Origin: 2-12-FULL-60-25 sp003576745
Lineage (GTDB): Bacteria; Patescibacteriota; Patescibacteriia; 2-12-FULL-60-25
Direction: 5' to 3'
DNA: 64,000 nucleotides
NCBI GenBank assembly: GCA_030272835.1
Contig: SZOQ01000001.1
Span: 62,001 to 126,000 of the forward strand
This document shows positions 39,509-48,370 of the stretch, piece after piece. The notes beneath the pieces are model-generated. The model was not told the origin of the DNA and did no database searches. It saw only the letters and a list, made by a program, of their open reading frames with translations. The first letter of the stretch is position 1. The number at the start of each line of letters is the position of its first letter. The translations under genes were made by a program, and so were the position numbers.

Positions 39509-41224
39509 GTGAACAAAACGCATAAGCTTTTGGCTGCGGCCATTGCGCTCATTCTCGCCGTGAATTGCGGTGGAGATGACGCGGGTCCGTCTTCCGCCGT
39601 CACGGGCGGAGCGGGAGGCCAGCCGCCCGATGCCGGACCGGATCAGTCGATTACCGGCGGATCGGGCGGAACAATTCCGGACGGAAGTGCAGGCGCATCC
39701 GGCGCATGGGGCCAAGGCCCCGGGATTCCCGGTTCCGTGACGGAAATCGGACAGCGCATGGCGCATGTGCAGGGCATGAGCTCCCGGCTGGTTTTTCAGA
39801 CGCTGTCGGGCGAAAACAAATGCCCGCCCGCGGATGGAGGCACGGATGCGGATGCCGACGGCGCGGCAGGAGCTGCGGGCGGCGATGCCGCAGGCAAAGC
39901 CGATGCAGGCGCAGACGCGTCGCCGGAAGCGGCCACGGATGCCGGATGCGCATCTTCCTACACAGCGGGGTCCCCAGACTTCGATCTGTCAGGGATTTCG
40001 ACCACGAGCGTGAACCTGGCCCTGCCGACCATTCCGGTATTCGAGCCGATCGATCAAAGCGGACAATGTCCGCTCTCGGGGAACCTCATCGAAAACGCCA
40101 GGCTCTATTTGGCGGACTGCACGCAGACCGTGAGCAATGTTCCCGTCTTTACGGCGGCGGACATCGACGGCTTCTTCGGAGCATCAACCGTCCTTGCCCG
40201 GAAAGACAATATCGAGATCGATGGCGCAACCGTGTCCACCATCACCGGGCTCGCCCTTAAAAGCGCGCTGTGCGGCAATAGCGCATACCTTGTGTCGAAT
40301 GCATCAGGCACGCTTATTCGGGTCTCCCTGGACGCCGATGCCGGATATCCGCGCACGAATCACGACACCGGGTATGCCGGCCTGTCAGGCATTGCCTGCG
40401 GTTCCGGAAATACCGTCATCGTGAGCACGTCCCGGACATGGACGCAGGATTCCTGGAATGCGGCGGGAGGAGCAAGCGATCCTTCCCTGCTCGTCGAGCA
40501 CGATCCGGTTCGGATCATTGCCGTGGATCCCGCCGCGGGAACGCAAAGCGTCCTCACGGAAATCAGCGGGGGATCGCGCATGCTCACCCAGGGCTATGCC
40601 GTGGTCGGAAGCGACGATGCGGGCGCGCAGATCATTCTCATGCCGGGAACCGCGAACGTGCTCACGCTCGCGACAGACGGCGACTTCCTGTTCGGAGACC
40701 ACCTGTCCGGCTCGGTGTGGAAAATCAAGCCTGACGGTTCGGCAAAAACCATGCTTTTCCAGACGCCGCGGGCGTTCACGGGCCTGGTGCAGGCGCCGAA
40801 TGGCGTTCTATTCCTTGCCCTGAATCCACGAGCGGACCTGAACTGCACGACCATCCTCTCCCCGCCGGTCATTGCCGCGTACAATGAAACGAGTGGAACG
40901 GTGGACGACTGGCTCGCGCTTACGAGTCCCGCCTACGCCGCCCTTCTGCCGGCGCTCTGCAATACCGGCATTATCGAACGCGACTACAGCGCGCAGGAAA
41001 TCCTCATCGGCGGCGGGAACTTCAATGATCTCGTGGCCGACCCCCTGTATCCGGTGCTCTTTGTCACGGAATCGCTCCGAAGCGTTACCCGTGCCATCGA
41101 AATCACCTACATCCCGCCGGAAGCCGGCGCAGATGCCGATACGGATGCGGATGCAGATACAGGCACAGATGCCGATACGGACGCCATTGCCGATGGCGCA
41201 GCCGGAGCGGCCGGAGGCGGCTGA
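39509..41224 (+). CDS. large Gly/Ala/Asp-rich lipoprotein
   Basis: 571 aa with a GTG start (GAGGAGG eight bases upstream). The signal peptide LLAAAIALILAVNC gives a lipobox at Cys20. Next come a Gly-rich low-complexity region (GGAGGQPPDAGPDQ, GGSGGTIPDGSAG) and an Asp/Ala-rich stretch with paired cysteines, then a folded beta-rich part (about 150-525) with eight or so cysteines, perhaps propeller-like. The end is DADTDADADTGTDADTDA, then GAAGAAGGG. Such composition recalls lipoproteins of Myxococcota and may bind calcium (inference). No family recognised. Confidence 0.75.
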   Translation: MNKTHKLLAAAIALILAVNCGGDDAGPSSAVTGGAGGQPPDAGPDQSITGGSGGTIPDGSAGASGAWGQGPGIPGSVTEIGQRMAHVQGMSSRLVFQTLSGENKCPPADGGTDADADGAAGAAGGDAAGKADAGADASPEAATDAGCASSYTAGSPDFDLSGISTTSVNLALPTIPVFEPIDQSGQCPLSGNLIENARLYLADCTQTVSNVPVFTAADIDGFFGASTVLARKDNIEIDGATVSTITGLALKSALCGNSAYLVSNASGTLIRVSLDADAGYPRTNHDTGYAGLSGIACGSGNTVIVSTSRTWTQDSWNAAGGASDPSLLVEHDPVRIIAVDPAAGTQSVLTEISGGSRMLTQGYAVVGSDDAGAQIILMPGTANVLTLATDGDFLFGDHLSGSVWKIKPDGSAKTMLFQTPRAFTGLVQAPNGVLFLALNPRADLNCTTILSPPVIAAYNETSGTVDDWLALTSPAYAALLPALCNTGIIERDYSAQEILIGGGNFNDLVADPLYPVLFVTESLRSVTRAIEITYIPPEAGADADTDADADTGTDADTDAIADGAAGAAGGG

Positions 41225-41243
41225 ATCCTCCCCTTCTCATAAA

Positions 41244-41280
41244 AAAAGGACGACCCATATAGGGCCGTCCTTTTCCTTTT
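41244..41280 (+). terminator. rho-independent terminator
   Basis: AAAGGACGACCC faces GGGCCGTCCTTT around ATATA, followed by TTCCTTTTC. It ends the lipoprotein gene; pilX converges at 41351. Confidence 0.75.
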
Positions 41281-41350
41281 CATTGTTCGCCTGATCATGG
41301 CGTGGGTGGAAGAGGAGTCACGCAATGCTACGCACTCCTCCCCTTTTTCC

Positions 41351-42136
41351 CTACGGACATGCAGGCGCGCCGGCGAGCGGGTCTTTAATGAGCGAGCACT
41401 CGCTGAAAATCACGAACTGGAATACGCCGCTCAAAATATCCTGCCGCGGAATGGTCGCACTAATATTCTGCGTTGTTTGTTTGAACGACCCCTGCGCCCC
41501 CACGCTAATGTCGCCCGGGAACGGCACTTGCGATCCACCCGAATATACGCGTACCTGAAGATTTGTTACCGAGCATCGCCGTGGCTGAAATCGGAGGCGA
41601 TACGCCTGAAGCGGATTCAGCGCCTGCGTCCACGGACTTGATAGTCCACGAACGAGCTGGAAAGACGTCGGAAGAAACGTTCCGCCTGCGATGTCGATCT
41701 CGCCGATACCGAGCTCCACCTCGCAACCGGGAGGGCCGCTCCAGGACCATTGCACCTGGTTAATTCCCGCGGCGGCGCCAACATTGTCCGGATCGATCAA
41801 ATCCACTACTTCGAAATCTCCCTGATTCACGACGGGGTACATTTTTTGATCCGTCTGCAAAAACGCCGCCGTATTCGCCTGCCACACCGCGCCATTCGCG
41901 TCAAATGTATCCCCGAGATCCGAAAGAGCTGATACCGTGGTATTTCGCTTTCGGAGTTCGAAAATCTGGCGCTCCACGCCCGCATCCGCCGCATAATACG
42001 CCGACATGGACGCATCAACATCCGCCGTGCGACGCAAGCTGTTTAACACCACAATACCCAACCCGATGCCGCCCAAAAGAATGGTAGTCATGATAACAAG
42101 AGCGAGCGGCAAAATATTGGCGCGGAGGAGTTTCAT
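41351..42136 (-). CDS. PilX-like minor pilus protein
   Basis: 261 aa. The N-terminal helix (NILPLALVIMTTILLGGIGL) and the following SAYYAADAGVERQIFELRK match the PilX/GspK-like N-terminal pattern in which AxxAAdAG follows the membrane helix. There is no standard G|FTLIEL cleavage site. The rest is a beta-rich extracellular part. It is the last gene of the pilD-fimT-pilV-pilW-pilX operon and starts one base after the pilW-like stop. It may cap or prime the pilus. Confidence 0.75.
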   Translation of the reverse strand: MKLLRANILPLALVIMTTILLGGIGLGIVVLNSLRRTADVDASMSAYYAADAGVERQIFELRKRNTTVSALSDLGDTFDANGAVWQANTAAFLQTDQKMYPVVNQGDFEVVDLIDPDNVGAAAGINQVQWSWSGPPGCEVELGIGEIDIAGGTFLPTSFQLVRGLSSPWTQALNPLQAYRLRFQPRRCSVTNLQVRVYSGGSQVPFPGDISVGAQGSFKQTTQNISATIPRQDILSGVFQFVIFSECSLIKDPLAGAPACP

Positions 42137-42137
42137 A

Positions 42138-42758
42138 CTAGCGAAGATACACGCGGCTCGACACCGTCGTTTGCAGACTTAAACTCGGTATTTCTCTGGG
42201 GCTCTTTGCGAGATGTCTGGCATCGATCACAAAGGTTATGCGCGGCTGAATATCATTATCATATGACAGTCCCACAGACTGAAACGGATTTTTTCTGGGC
42301 GTCACGTAGACGTCGAAACGGTCGATCTGAATGTTTTTCCCGGACACGGGCGTCCATGTGGCTCCACCGTCGAATGACAGCGCGAGGCAATCGGCTCCGA
42401 GCCCTGCGCATGCCGGATCCGTGGACGGCAATTTCGTGAATGACGTTGTTCCTCCTGCCGTGTTCTTGAGATCAAGCTGTTCCAGGGGAAGGGACAGAGC
42501 TCCGGGAAGAGACGGGTACTCCACGGTATTGTTTCGCGCGGCGCGCACCAAAAGCTCCATGACGAAACGCAGTTCTTCCCCGAGGGCTTCGGCATTCGCC
42601 GCCCGCCGATGCAGACGGGTAAAATTAATATACGTGGCAGAAACAGCAAGGGATCCGAGGGCGAAAATGAGAACGACAACGAGCAATTCCATGACCGTAA
42701 AACCCCTTCCGTGTGCGCGGAACCCAAACGGGCGCGCATAATGCTTATCGCCAGTCAT
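42138..42758 (-). CDS. minor prepilin (PilW-like)
   Basis: 206 aa from MTGDKHYARP. Prepilin site GRGFTVMELLVVVLIFALG: cleavage after Gly, Glu at +5. The leader is long and basic. The start overlaps the end of the pilV-like gene (stop at 42745), so translation is coupled. The C-terminal part contains DTT-like beta strands without further recognisable features; the order after pilV suggests PilW. Confidence 0.75.
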   Translation of the reverse strand: MTGDKHYARPFGFRAHGRGFTVMELLVVVLIFALGSLAVSATYINFTRLHRRAANAEALGEELRFVMELLVRAARNNTVEYPSLPGALSLPLEQLDLKNTAGGTTSFTKLPSTDPACAGLGADCLALSFDGGATWTPVSGKNIQIDRFDVYVTPRKNPFQSVGLSYDNDIQPRITFVIDARHLAKSPREIPSLSLQTTVSSRVYLR

Positions 42759-43428
42759 AAAGTTCGTCCACAATGTATGTGGACCGGTTTATTCCGCGGC
42801 TGGTCCAGCTCACGCGGGACAGGACGCGTATCCCTATTTTCGTCGAACCCGCAAGAACATTATTGCATGTCTGGCCGTCGGAAGCTTGAACCTGCGAAAC
42901 GCCGTCGCTACAAATAGGCTGGAGGATCATGATCCGTTCATATGGCGTATCCGATCCAGTCGATCCCGTCCCCTGAACGAACAGTCCGGTGCTGGAAGCG
43001 GCCGCAGAACGTTTCATGCGTAGGGCGGGAGACGGAACAGACAGATCGGGTCCGAACTCGAAATCAATAAATTCCCCGCCATCCATACGCGGCACCGCTG
43101 TATAATCGGGTTCGGTCGGTTCATACAGGCCATTGTCGAATGGGAGTCCTGCGAGCCAGTTTGAATCGCGAGCCGCCTTGGCAAGTTCAACGCCCTCGCG
43201 CGCCAAGTTGGAGGCGATCACCCGTTCCGTACTCTGCTCCTGCAGACGAATATTGGAAAATATCAAGCTGCCCGCTGCCGTAAGGCCCACGATAATCACC
43301 GTCATGGCAATCAAAAGCTCGATAAGAGATTGCCCGCGGAGAACACCCCTGTGACGCCACTCTGCAATGTTCTTCGCCGGAGCCAAACGCTTCGGCCGCG
43401 ATGTCCTTTGCTTGGCCTTCATACTCAT
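42745..43428 (-). CDS. minor prepilin (PilV-like)
   Basis: 227 aa. The processing site is RGQSLIELLIAMTVIIVGL, with Gln instead of Phe at +1 but Glu at +5 retained. The leader is about 30 residues, long for a prepilin. REGVELAKAARDSNWL fits the family after the helix. It overlaps both neighbours by a few bases. Confidence 0.75.
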   Translation of the reverse strand: MSMKAKQRTSRPKRLAPAKNIAEWRHRGVLRGQSLIELLIAMTVIIVGLTAAGSLIFSNIRLQEQSTERVIASNLAREGVELAKAARDSNWLAGLPFDNGLYEPTEPDYTAVPRMDGGEFIDFEFGPDLSVPSPALRMKRSAAASSTGLFVQGTGSTGSDTPYERIMILQPICSDGVSQVQASDGQTCNNVLAGSTKIGIRVLSRVSWTSRGINRSTYIVDELYDWR

Positions 43429-44144
43429 TCAAGCGAGATTTTTCCCGTAATGGCGTTTAATCGTATAGTTTTTATCTGATTTGTCCGTGAATGGATGAGA
43501 TCGATTTCCAGCGTCGTTGGTTCGGGACTGCCGGCGCAGGAAGGCGCGCCGGGCGGATCATCGCAGGCATTGATGCGCATGCGGCCGTTCTGCCGCTCAA
43601 AGGTGACGGTGGCGCTTGAAAAATTCACGGGGCCGGAACGCAGGGCATTTACGGTGACATATCTGCTGCCGGTATTCCCGGTAAGAAACGCGTCAGCACG
43701 GACCAGCTCGCGGGTATTCGCGAGTTCGCGGCGGTCATTAAACGCGGCGTCCACGTCCGCAAATACGGAAACGCCTGTCGCGCTTACATTCAAGGTCACG
43801 CCCACGGCATATGGAGCCGTGATATCCGGACAAGTCCCCGCCGCGCATCCCGCCGTTCCTGTTTCGCATACACGCCGCGTACCTCCGTCCTCCAGGCAGG
43901 TTTTGACGCCTTTCACGGCAAGCGCTTGCGCCTGCGTATCGCGGAGCGTCCCGAGCAAAAGCCGCGCGGACGAATTAAGCTCTTCCTGAAAACGCGTGCG
44001 CGTAATATCTCCCGCAACCGCCAAAGAGATAATAATAAGAATCGCGATGCTCACCATGAGCTCCGCAAGCGTAAAACCCGGAATACCGAACGCTCCGCGA
44101 TACGCGATGTTTTTGTTTGATGCTCTCTGGTTAGAGTAAGGCAT
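43425..44144 (-). CDS. minor prepilin (GspH/FimT-like)
   Basis: 239 aa. Processing site IPGFTLAELMVSIAILIII; then QEELNSSARLLLGTLRDTQAQAL, typical of GspH/FimT. The C-terminal domain contains several cysteine pairs (CLEDGG...CETGTAGC, ACDDPPGAPSC) that may need the DsbA-like proteins of this window. It overlaps pilD at its start. Confidence 0.8.
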   Translation of the reverse strand: MPYSNQRASNKNIAYRGAFGIPGFTLAELMVSIAILIIISLAVAGDITRTRFQEELNSSARLLLGTLRDTQAQALAVKGVKTCLEDGGTRRVCETGTAGCAAGTCPDITAPYAVGVTLNVSATGVSVFADVDAAFNDRRELANTRELVRADAFLTGNTGSRYVTVNALRSGPVNFSSATVTFERQNGRMRINACDDPPGAPSCAGSPEPTTLEIDLIHSRTNQIKTIRLNAITGKISLE

Positions 44145-44901
44145 ACCGGAATATCACCTCAAGCGGTCCGCCCCACCATAAGGCGATCAGGGTTCCGATC
44201 GCCAAAAACGGAGCGAATGGCACTTGTGTTTTCCGGTCAACGCATCCGCCCATAAGAAGGGCGAGCGCGGCAGTTCCGCCAACAATAAACGAAGCCAAAA
44301 GACCAAGTAACGCCTGCGGAAAACCAAGCACAACACCCATAAGAAGGCCAAGAACGGGGTCTCCCTCCCCCATCATGGTCGCGCGCGACAACGCCACGAT
44401 GGCTGCCAGAAGCGCGCTTATGACAATGGCTCCGATAATAAGTTCCAGCCACGGAACGCCGAGAAGGACTCTCCATGCCGCCAGTACCATAGCCGATACC
44501 ACGGTGAATTCCATGGGAATCAGTTTCCAGCGCAAATCCATGACGGCGATGACGACGAGGCAAAAAGACAGCGCGATTTCAAATCCTATGACACCCCATT
44601 GATATGGGGATGCAACGGGAACATGCCGTAAAAAAGCGATGAGGGCGAATACGGCCATGAGTACCTCTACGGCCGGATAGTGCCAATGAATACTCCGGGA
44701 ACAATATGCGCATTTGCCGCGAAGATAGCACCACGAAATCACCGGAAGCAAATGAAGAGCTTTCAGCGGTTTTTTGCAGGACACGCAGTGCGAACGCCCG
44801 CCCACGGATTCGCCCGTTTTCAAGCGGACGATGAGCATATTCGCAAAAGACCCGAGTGATGCGCCCAGGAGAAGAAGGAAGATCGCGCTCAAAAATAACA
44901 T
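44131..44901 (-). CDS. pilD: prepilin peptidase/N-methylase PilD
   Basis: 256 aa. N-terminal A24 cytoplasmic domain with two zinc CxxC pairs (HCVSCKKPL, KCAYCSRSI); catalytic aspartates in VIAVMDLRWKLIP and the GxGD motif of MMGEGDPVLGLL. Eight hydrophobic helices. It cleaves the pilin leaders at the Gly site in the membrane. First gene of the minor pilin operon. Confidence 0.93.
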   Translation of the reverse strand: MLFLSAIFLLLLGASLGSFANMLIVRLKTGESVGGRSHCVSCKKPLKALHLLPVISWCYLRGKCAYCSRSIHWHYPAVEVLMAVFALIAFLRHVPVASPYQWGVIGFEIALSFCLVVIAVMDLRWKLIPMEFTVVSAMVLAAWRVLLGVPWLELIIGAIVISALLAAIVALSRATMMGEGDPVLGLLMGVVLGFPQALLGLLASFIVGGTAALALLMGGCVDRKTQVPFAPFLAIGTLIALWWGGPLEVIFRYALL

Positions 44902-44924
44902 GAAAGAATGTGGCTAGTTCCGTG

Positions 44925-45100
44925 CGGCATGCGGCATGCGGGATGAGGAAAGTGCATAGGACGTGGTGCGTAGGGCGTAGGGGGAAAGAGTACGTAGTTG
45001 CGTAGGAAGTGGTTGCGTAGGGGGAGCACAATCTTCCCCGAAACCCGTTCCTTTTGCCCTTTGCCCTTTTCGCCTAGCCCTTGGCTCCGTAATCTATTCT
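44925..45100 (-). repeat. modular intergenic repeat, reverse copy (T, P, H, Q)
   Basis: GCGGCATGCGGCATGCGGG, then P (AGAGTACGTAGTTGCGTAGG), H (GGGGGAGCACAATCTTCCCC), Q (CCTTTTGCCCTTTGCCC) and CTTGGCTCCG. Confidence 0.75.
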
Positions 45101-45101
45101 C

Positions 45102-45551
45102 CTATTTTAACCCCGGATCAGTATCAACACCGTTCGAATGGGCATAATAGGTTCCGGAACCGCCATATGTCGTTTGCCCCTCCGTTGTAAACCGTATGGC
45201 ATATCCCGAGGCATTGCCTTCATACTGATATGTTTCTCCGCTCTTCGGACCGAGGGGTACGCGGGGAAGGTATACGTCTCCCGTGGCCGCGGCTTCAAAG
45301 CCGTTCGAGGTGAGGACAATAGCGTTCCCGACGCCAAGCGAAATAGGCGAAGATACGGGATATGACGCCCGTTCTAGCCAATGCTGTTCCAATCCGGCGC
45401 GAAGCACCTGAACATCACTCACGCGCTTGGCATCGCGGCTTTTGGCTCTCGCCCCGTTCAATATAAGTACGGAAATAGTGGCCAAAAGTCCGATAATGGC
45501 TACGACAATGAGCAATTCGATGAGCGTGAATCCTTTTTCCTGACGCTGCAT
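45102..45551 (-). CDS. type IV major pilin-like protein 3
   Basis: 149 aa. GFTLIELLIVVAIIGLLATI after a six-residue leader (MQRQEKG): canonical class III-like site. Then ARAKSRDAKRVSDVQVLRAGLEQ, as in monoderm pseudopilins, and a Gly/Tyr-rich end without cysteines. It is the last of three tandem pilin genes, four bases after the previous one. Confidence 0.9.
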   Translation of the reverse strand: MQRQEKGFTLIELLIVVAIIGLLATISVLILNGARAKSRDAKRVSDVQVLRAGLEQHWLERASYPVSSPISLGVGNAIVLTSNGFEAAATGDVYLPRVPLGPKSGETYQYEGNASGYAIRFTTEGQTTYGGSGTYYAHSNGVDTDPGLK

Positions 45552-45555
45552 AGCC

Positions 45556-46011
45556 TTACTGAATGCCGTCCTGGGTTACAAAATGAGCACCCGCGCTCAA
45601 GCCGCCTGCCCCCTTTTCGAGCCAGAACGTAATTTTATAATTGCTGATGGTGAATGAACTCCCGTTGTTCGCCGTACGGTAATTACATACCGTCGTTGCT
45701 GGATCGCCGCACAATGGCGCGCCCGATGCAGGATCCGTAAGCTTGCTGAAATCAATATACGGGCCGGAACCGCCGACGATGGTGCAGGTATTTAACGCCA
45801 CGCCCGCTCCGCATGAGAGCGATCCCCCGTCCGTTTCGGCAATGGCAAAGGCTTTTGTAACGGCGTCCATGTCGCCAATCCTCTTGGCATCGCGGGATTG
45901 CGCGCGCGCATTGGTAAGCTGTACCACCGCAAGCGTGGCAAGAAGCCCAATAATGGCGACGACAACGAGAAGCTCGATAAGGGTGAAACCTTTTTTCAGG
46001 GCACCGTTCAT
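45556..46011 (-). CDS. type IV pilin 2
   Basis: 151 aa. Leader MNGALKKG, then FTLIELLVVVAIIGLLATLA. Similar to the 46092 pilin through the first ~60 residues and in the C-terminal layout (CTIVGGSGPYIDFSKLTDP, then CNYR). It has its own promoter: TGC-TATGAT ending 12 bases before the ATG, after a terminator, so it can be expressed apart from pilin 1. Confidence 0.9.
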   Translation of the reverse strand: MNGALKKGFTLIELLVVVAIIGLLATLAVVQLTNARAQSRDAKRIGDMDAVTKAFAIAETDGGSLSCGAGVALNTCTIVGGSGPYIDFSKLTDPASGAPLCGDPATTVCNYRTANNGSSFTISNYKITFWLEKGAGGLSAGAHFVTQDGIQ

Positions 46012-46023
46012 AGTATGAAGTGT

Positions 46024-46032
46024 ATCATAGCA
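46024..46032 (-). promoter_or_regulatory. extended -10 before pilin 2
   Basis: TGC-TATGAT on the minus strand, leaving a predicted leader of only about five bases. Confidence 0.5.
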
Positions 46033-46049
46033 CAGTTTCGCTCCCGTAT

Positions 46050-46081
46050 ATCAAAACATCCCCGTGCGGGGATGTTTTGAT
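46050..46081. terminator. perfect 14-bp hairpin between pilins 1 and 2
   Basis: ATCAAAACATCCCC (46050-46063) pairs with GGGGATGTTTTGAT (46068-46081), with loop GTGC. T-rich on both sides; it could end the pilin 1 message and give it high abundance. Confidence 0.75.
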
Positions 46082-46091
46082 GCGTAATACT

Positions 46092-46544
46092 TTACTGGAG
46101 GCCTGCGGGCGTGGCGGTGCGAAGACCGCTTGCCAGCGAACCGGCACCCTGTTCCAAATAGAAGTAGATGCGATAATCGGTGACGGTGGGAGCACCTGAT
46201 CCCGCCTGGTTGGCGATGGTGTATTTGCAGGGTGCAGTTGAAGCACCGGAGCAGTTCCCCGCAGGATTCGAGGGGTCAGCCAACTGCGCGAAATTGATAT
46301 ATGTCGTTGGCGTACACGTGGTCAAAAGCGCGTTTGCGACCGTGCATCCGCCAAGAGCGATGGTGTCATTGTCCATGGAGGACATGGCCTTTACCACATT
46401 GGACATGTCGGAAATGCGCTTAGCATCGCGGGCGCGGGCGCGGGCATTACCGAAGGCAACCACGGCAAGCGTGGCAAGAAGCCCGATGATGGCAATGACC
46501 ACCAGGAGCTCGATAAGGGTGAACCCTTTTTTATTTGTGGGCAT
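46092..46544 (-). CDS. type IV pilin 1
   Basis: 150 aa from MPTNKKG, then FTLIELLVVIAIIGLLATLA. ARARARDAKRISDMSNVVKAM continues the pilin helix. Four cysteines in the globular part (GGCTV, LTTCTP, NCSGAS, PCKYT). First of three tandem pilins and possibly the major subunit, since it has a consensus promoter with a real leader (~45 bases) and a strong hairpin after it. Confidence 0.9.
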   Translation of the reverse strand: MPTNKKGFTLIELLVVIAIIGLLATLAVVAFGNARARARDAKRISDMSNVVKAMSSMDNDTIALGGCTVANALLTTCTPTTYINFAQLADPSNPAGNCSGASTAPCKYTIANQAGSGAPTVTDYRIYFYLEQGAGSLASGLRTATPAGLQ

Positions 46545-46587
46545 AAGAAACGTGAATTGGTGTCTTAGTGTCTTAATGAATAAGAGC

Positions 46588-46604
46588 TGTGGATAAGTAT
46601 AGCA
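46588..46604 (-). promoter_or_regulatory. pilin promoter overlapping a perfect DnaA box
   Basis: TGC-TATACT (extended -10; complement of 46596-46604) is followed directly by TTATCCACA (complement of 46588-46596). The two share one base, so the DnaA box covers the predicted start site. Confidence 0.55.
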
Positions 46605-46611
46605 TATTGAG

Positions 46612-46880
46612 CGGGTAGGTTGTAGGGGGTTACGGGGCAAAGGCTAGGAACAAAGGGTAAAGGGAACGGGTTACTGGTTACGGGGTTCGGGTTACGGGCG
46701 CATGGCTTACAGACTACGGTCTTACGGACCTACGATCCTACAGACCTAGGGCAAAGGGAACGGGTTACGGGGAAGATTGTGCTCCCCTCTACGCAACTAC
46801 GTCCTTTTCGCATCCCGTTCACCGCATGGCCCAAGGCTCATGGCCCACGGCCAACCTCCCCCACTCCCCACTCTCCCTTC
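46612..46880 (+). repeat. modular intergenic repeat, forward copy, near complete
   Basis: Q (AAAGGGTAAAGGGAACGGG), R (GGTTACTGGTTACGGGG), T (GCGCATGGCTTACAGAC), S (GGTCTTACGGACCTACGATC), Q, a variant H (GGGGAAGATTGTGCTCCCC), P, CGCATCCCGTTCACCGC and T. Confidence 0.8.
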
Positions 46881-46882
46881 CC

Positions 46883-48088
46883 TTACACCGCCGATGAAAG
46901 CTGATAGAGCGGAAGAAGAATGGCCGACACCATGACACCCACGCCGATACCGAGCATGACCATGACGACGGGTTCGATGAGCGTTACAAGGTTCGCCACC
47001 AAATTGTCCACCTCGCGATTAAAGAAAGCCGCAACGCGATTCAGCACTTCCTGTAATTTGCCTGTTTCCTCTCCTACCGCGAGCATCTGATTCATCATGG
47101 AAGGCACATGTTTGCTGCGCTCGAATGCCGTGGTGATCGAGTTTCCCTCATTCACTTCCTGAATGGTCTCGAAGACCATGCGTTTCCAAACCTGGTTGCC
47201 GACGACATTCGCGACGATTTCGAGCGCGCTCACTTGATCCACGCCTCCATGTAGGAGCGTAGCGAGTGAACGGCAAAAACGGACAACGTAAATGCGTTCC
47301 AGAAGCATGCCGAAAATGGGGATTTTCAGCTTCAGCGTATCCCATGTTAGACGTCCGCCGGGCGACTGTACGGCGATGCGAAGGACGATCGCGATGATCG
47401 CAAGGGCGATGAGAATAAGATACCAGAATTTATTAAAAAAGCCGGAAACGGCAATAAGAATGCGCGTGGCAATGGGAAGATCGAGCCCGGCCTCCGTCAG
47501 AATCTGCGTGAGCGTCGGCACAACGAATGCCATCATGATAAATCCTACAATAAAGAGCGCGCTCAAAATGAACGCAGGATAAATAAGCGCTCCCTTGATT
47601 TTGCTCGTGAGGTCATAGTCTTTTTCCTGCTGGTCGGCAAGATATTCGAGGACCTGCTCGAGCTGTCCGGATGTTTCGCCGGATCGAATCATATTCACGA
47701 AAAACCCGCTGAATACCTTTGGATGCTTTTCCATGGCATCCGAGAGCCGGGCGCCCGCCTCCACCTCCCCCGCAACACTAAGCATAATCGCCTTTAATGA
47801 GGGATTTTCCGTTTGGCGCGCGATGTTTTTTATGGCATCCACAAGCGGAACGGATGCGGAAACCATCACGGACAGCGTCCGCGCAACCACCACAATGTCT
47901 TTTGGCTTGATGCGATTGAAGAACGAAACGGAACGCTGCGTGAGCGTTTCATGGAACGGCTCCAACAAAAGAATATCATAGCCGCGATCCTCAAGAGCCC
48001 CCTGCGCGGCATCCATCGCGGGCGCCTCAACCATGCCGGCCTGCACCTGGCCGTCCTGTGTGCGTACGCGATACTTGAATGTGGACAT
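46883..48088 (-). CDS. pilC: type IV pilus inner-membrane platform protein PilC
   Basis: 401 aa. Two GspF domains (about 70-190 and 270-395), each with paired helices: RSGETSGQLEQVLEYLADQ and VGEETGKLQEVLNRVAAFFN are the conserved motifs, and the end (VTLIEPVVMVMLGIGVGVMV) is typical. It couples the PilB motor to pilin assembly. N-terminal YRVRTQDG matches the family. It lies between the pilins and the pilB operon, with repeat blocks on both sides. Confidence 0.95.
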   Translation of the reverse strand: MSTFKYRVRTQDGQVQAGMVEAPAMDAAQGALEDRGYDILLLEPFHETLTQRSVSFFNRIKPKDIVVVARTLSVMVSASVPLVDAIKNIARQTENPSLKAIMLSVAGEVEAGARLSDAMEKHPKVFSGFFVNMIRSGETSGQLEQVLEYLADQQEKDYDLTSKIKGALIYPAFILSALFIVGFIMMAFVVPTLTQILTEAGLDLPIATRILIAVSGFFNKFWYLILIALAIIAIVLRIAVQSPGGRLTWDTLKLKIPIFGMLLERIYVVRFCRSLATLLHGGVDQVSALEIVANVVGNQVWKRMVFETIQEVNEGNSITTAFERSKHVPSMMNQMLAVGEETGKLQEVLNRVAAFFNREVDNLVANLVTLIEPVVMVMLGIGVGVMVSAILLPLYQLSSAV

Positions 48089-48094
48089 AGAGCT

Positions 48095-48365
48095 TGGATC
48101 TCGGGAATCGGATTACGGGGGAGATTGTCGCTGGGAGCTTTTGATAATGGAGAATTGGCAATGGAGCCGTTCAAGGTTCCAGAGTTTTAGGGTTCTGGGG
48201 TTAGGGTCAAGAGTCTCAGATCTTTGATAAACAGCGCATTCCCTTCGAACCTGCGATCTTACGAACCTACGGACTTACAGACACAAGGGCAAAGGGTTCG
48301 GGGAGAATTATGCTCCCCTTACGCAACTACGTCCTCCGCAACCCTCCTCCCCGTCCGCATGCCAT
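48095..48365 (+). repeat. modular intergenic repeat, forward copy (V, U, linker, S, Q, H, P)
   Basis: GAGAATTGGCAATGGAGCC, U (GGTTCCAGAGTTTTAGGG), linker TTGATAAACAGCGC, S (CCTGCGATCTTACGAACC), Q, a perfect H (GGGGAG 48300-48305, CTCCCC 48313-48318) and P. Confidence 0.8.
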
Positions 48366-48370
48366 ACGGC

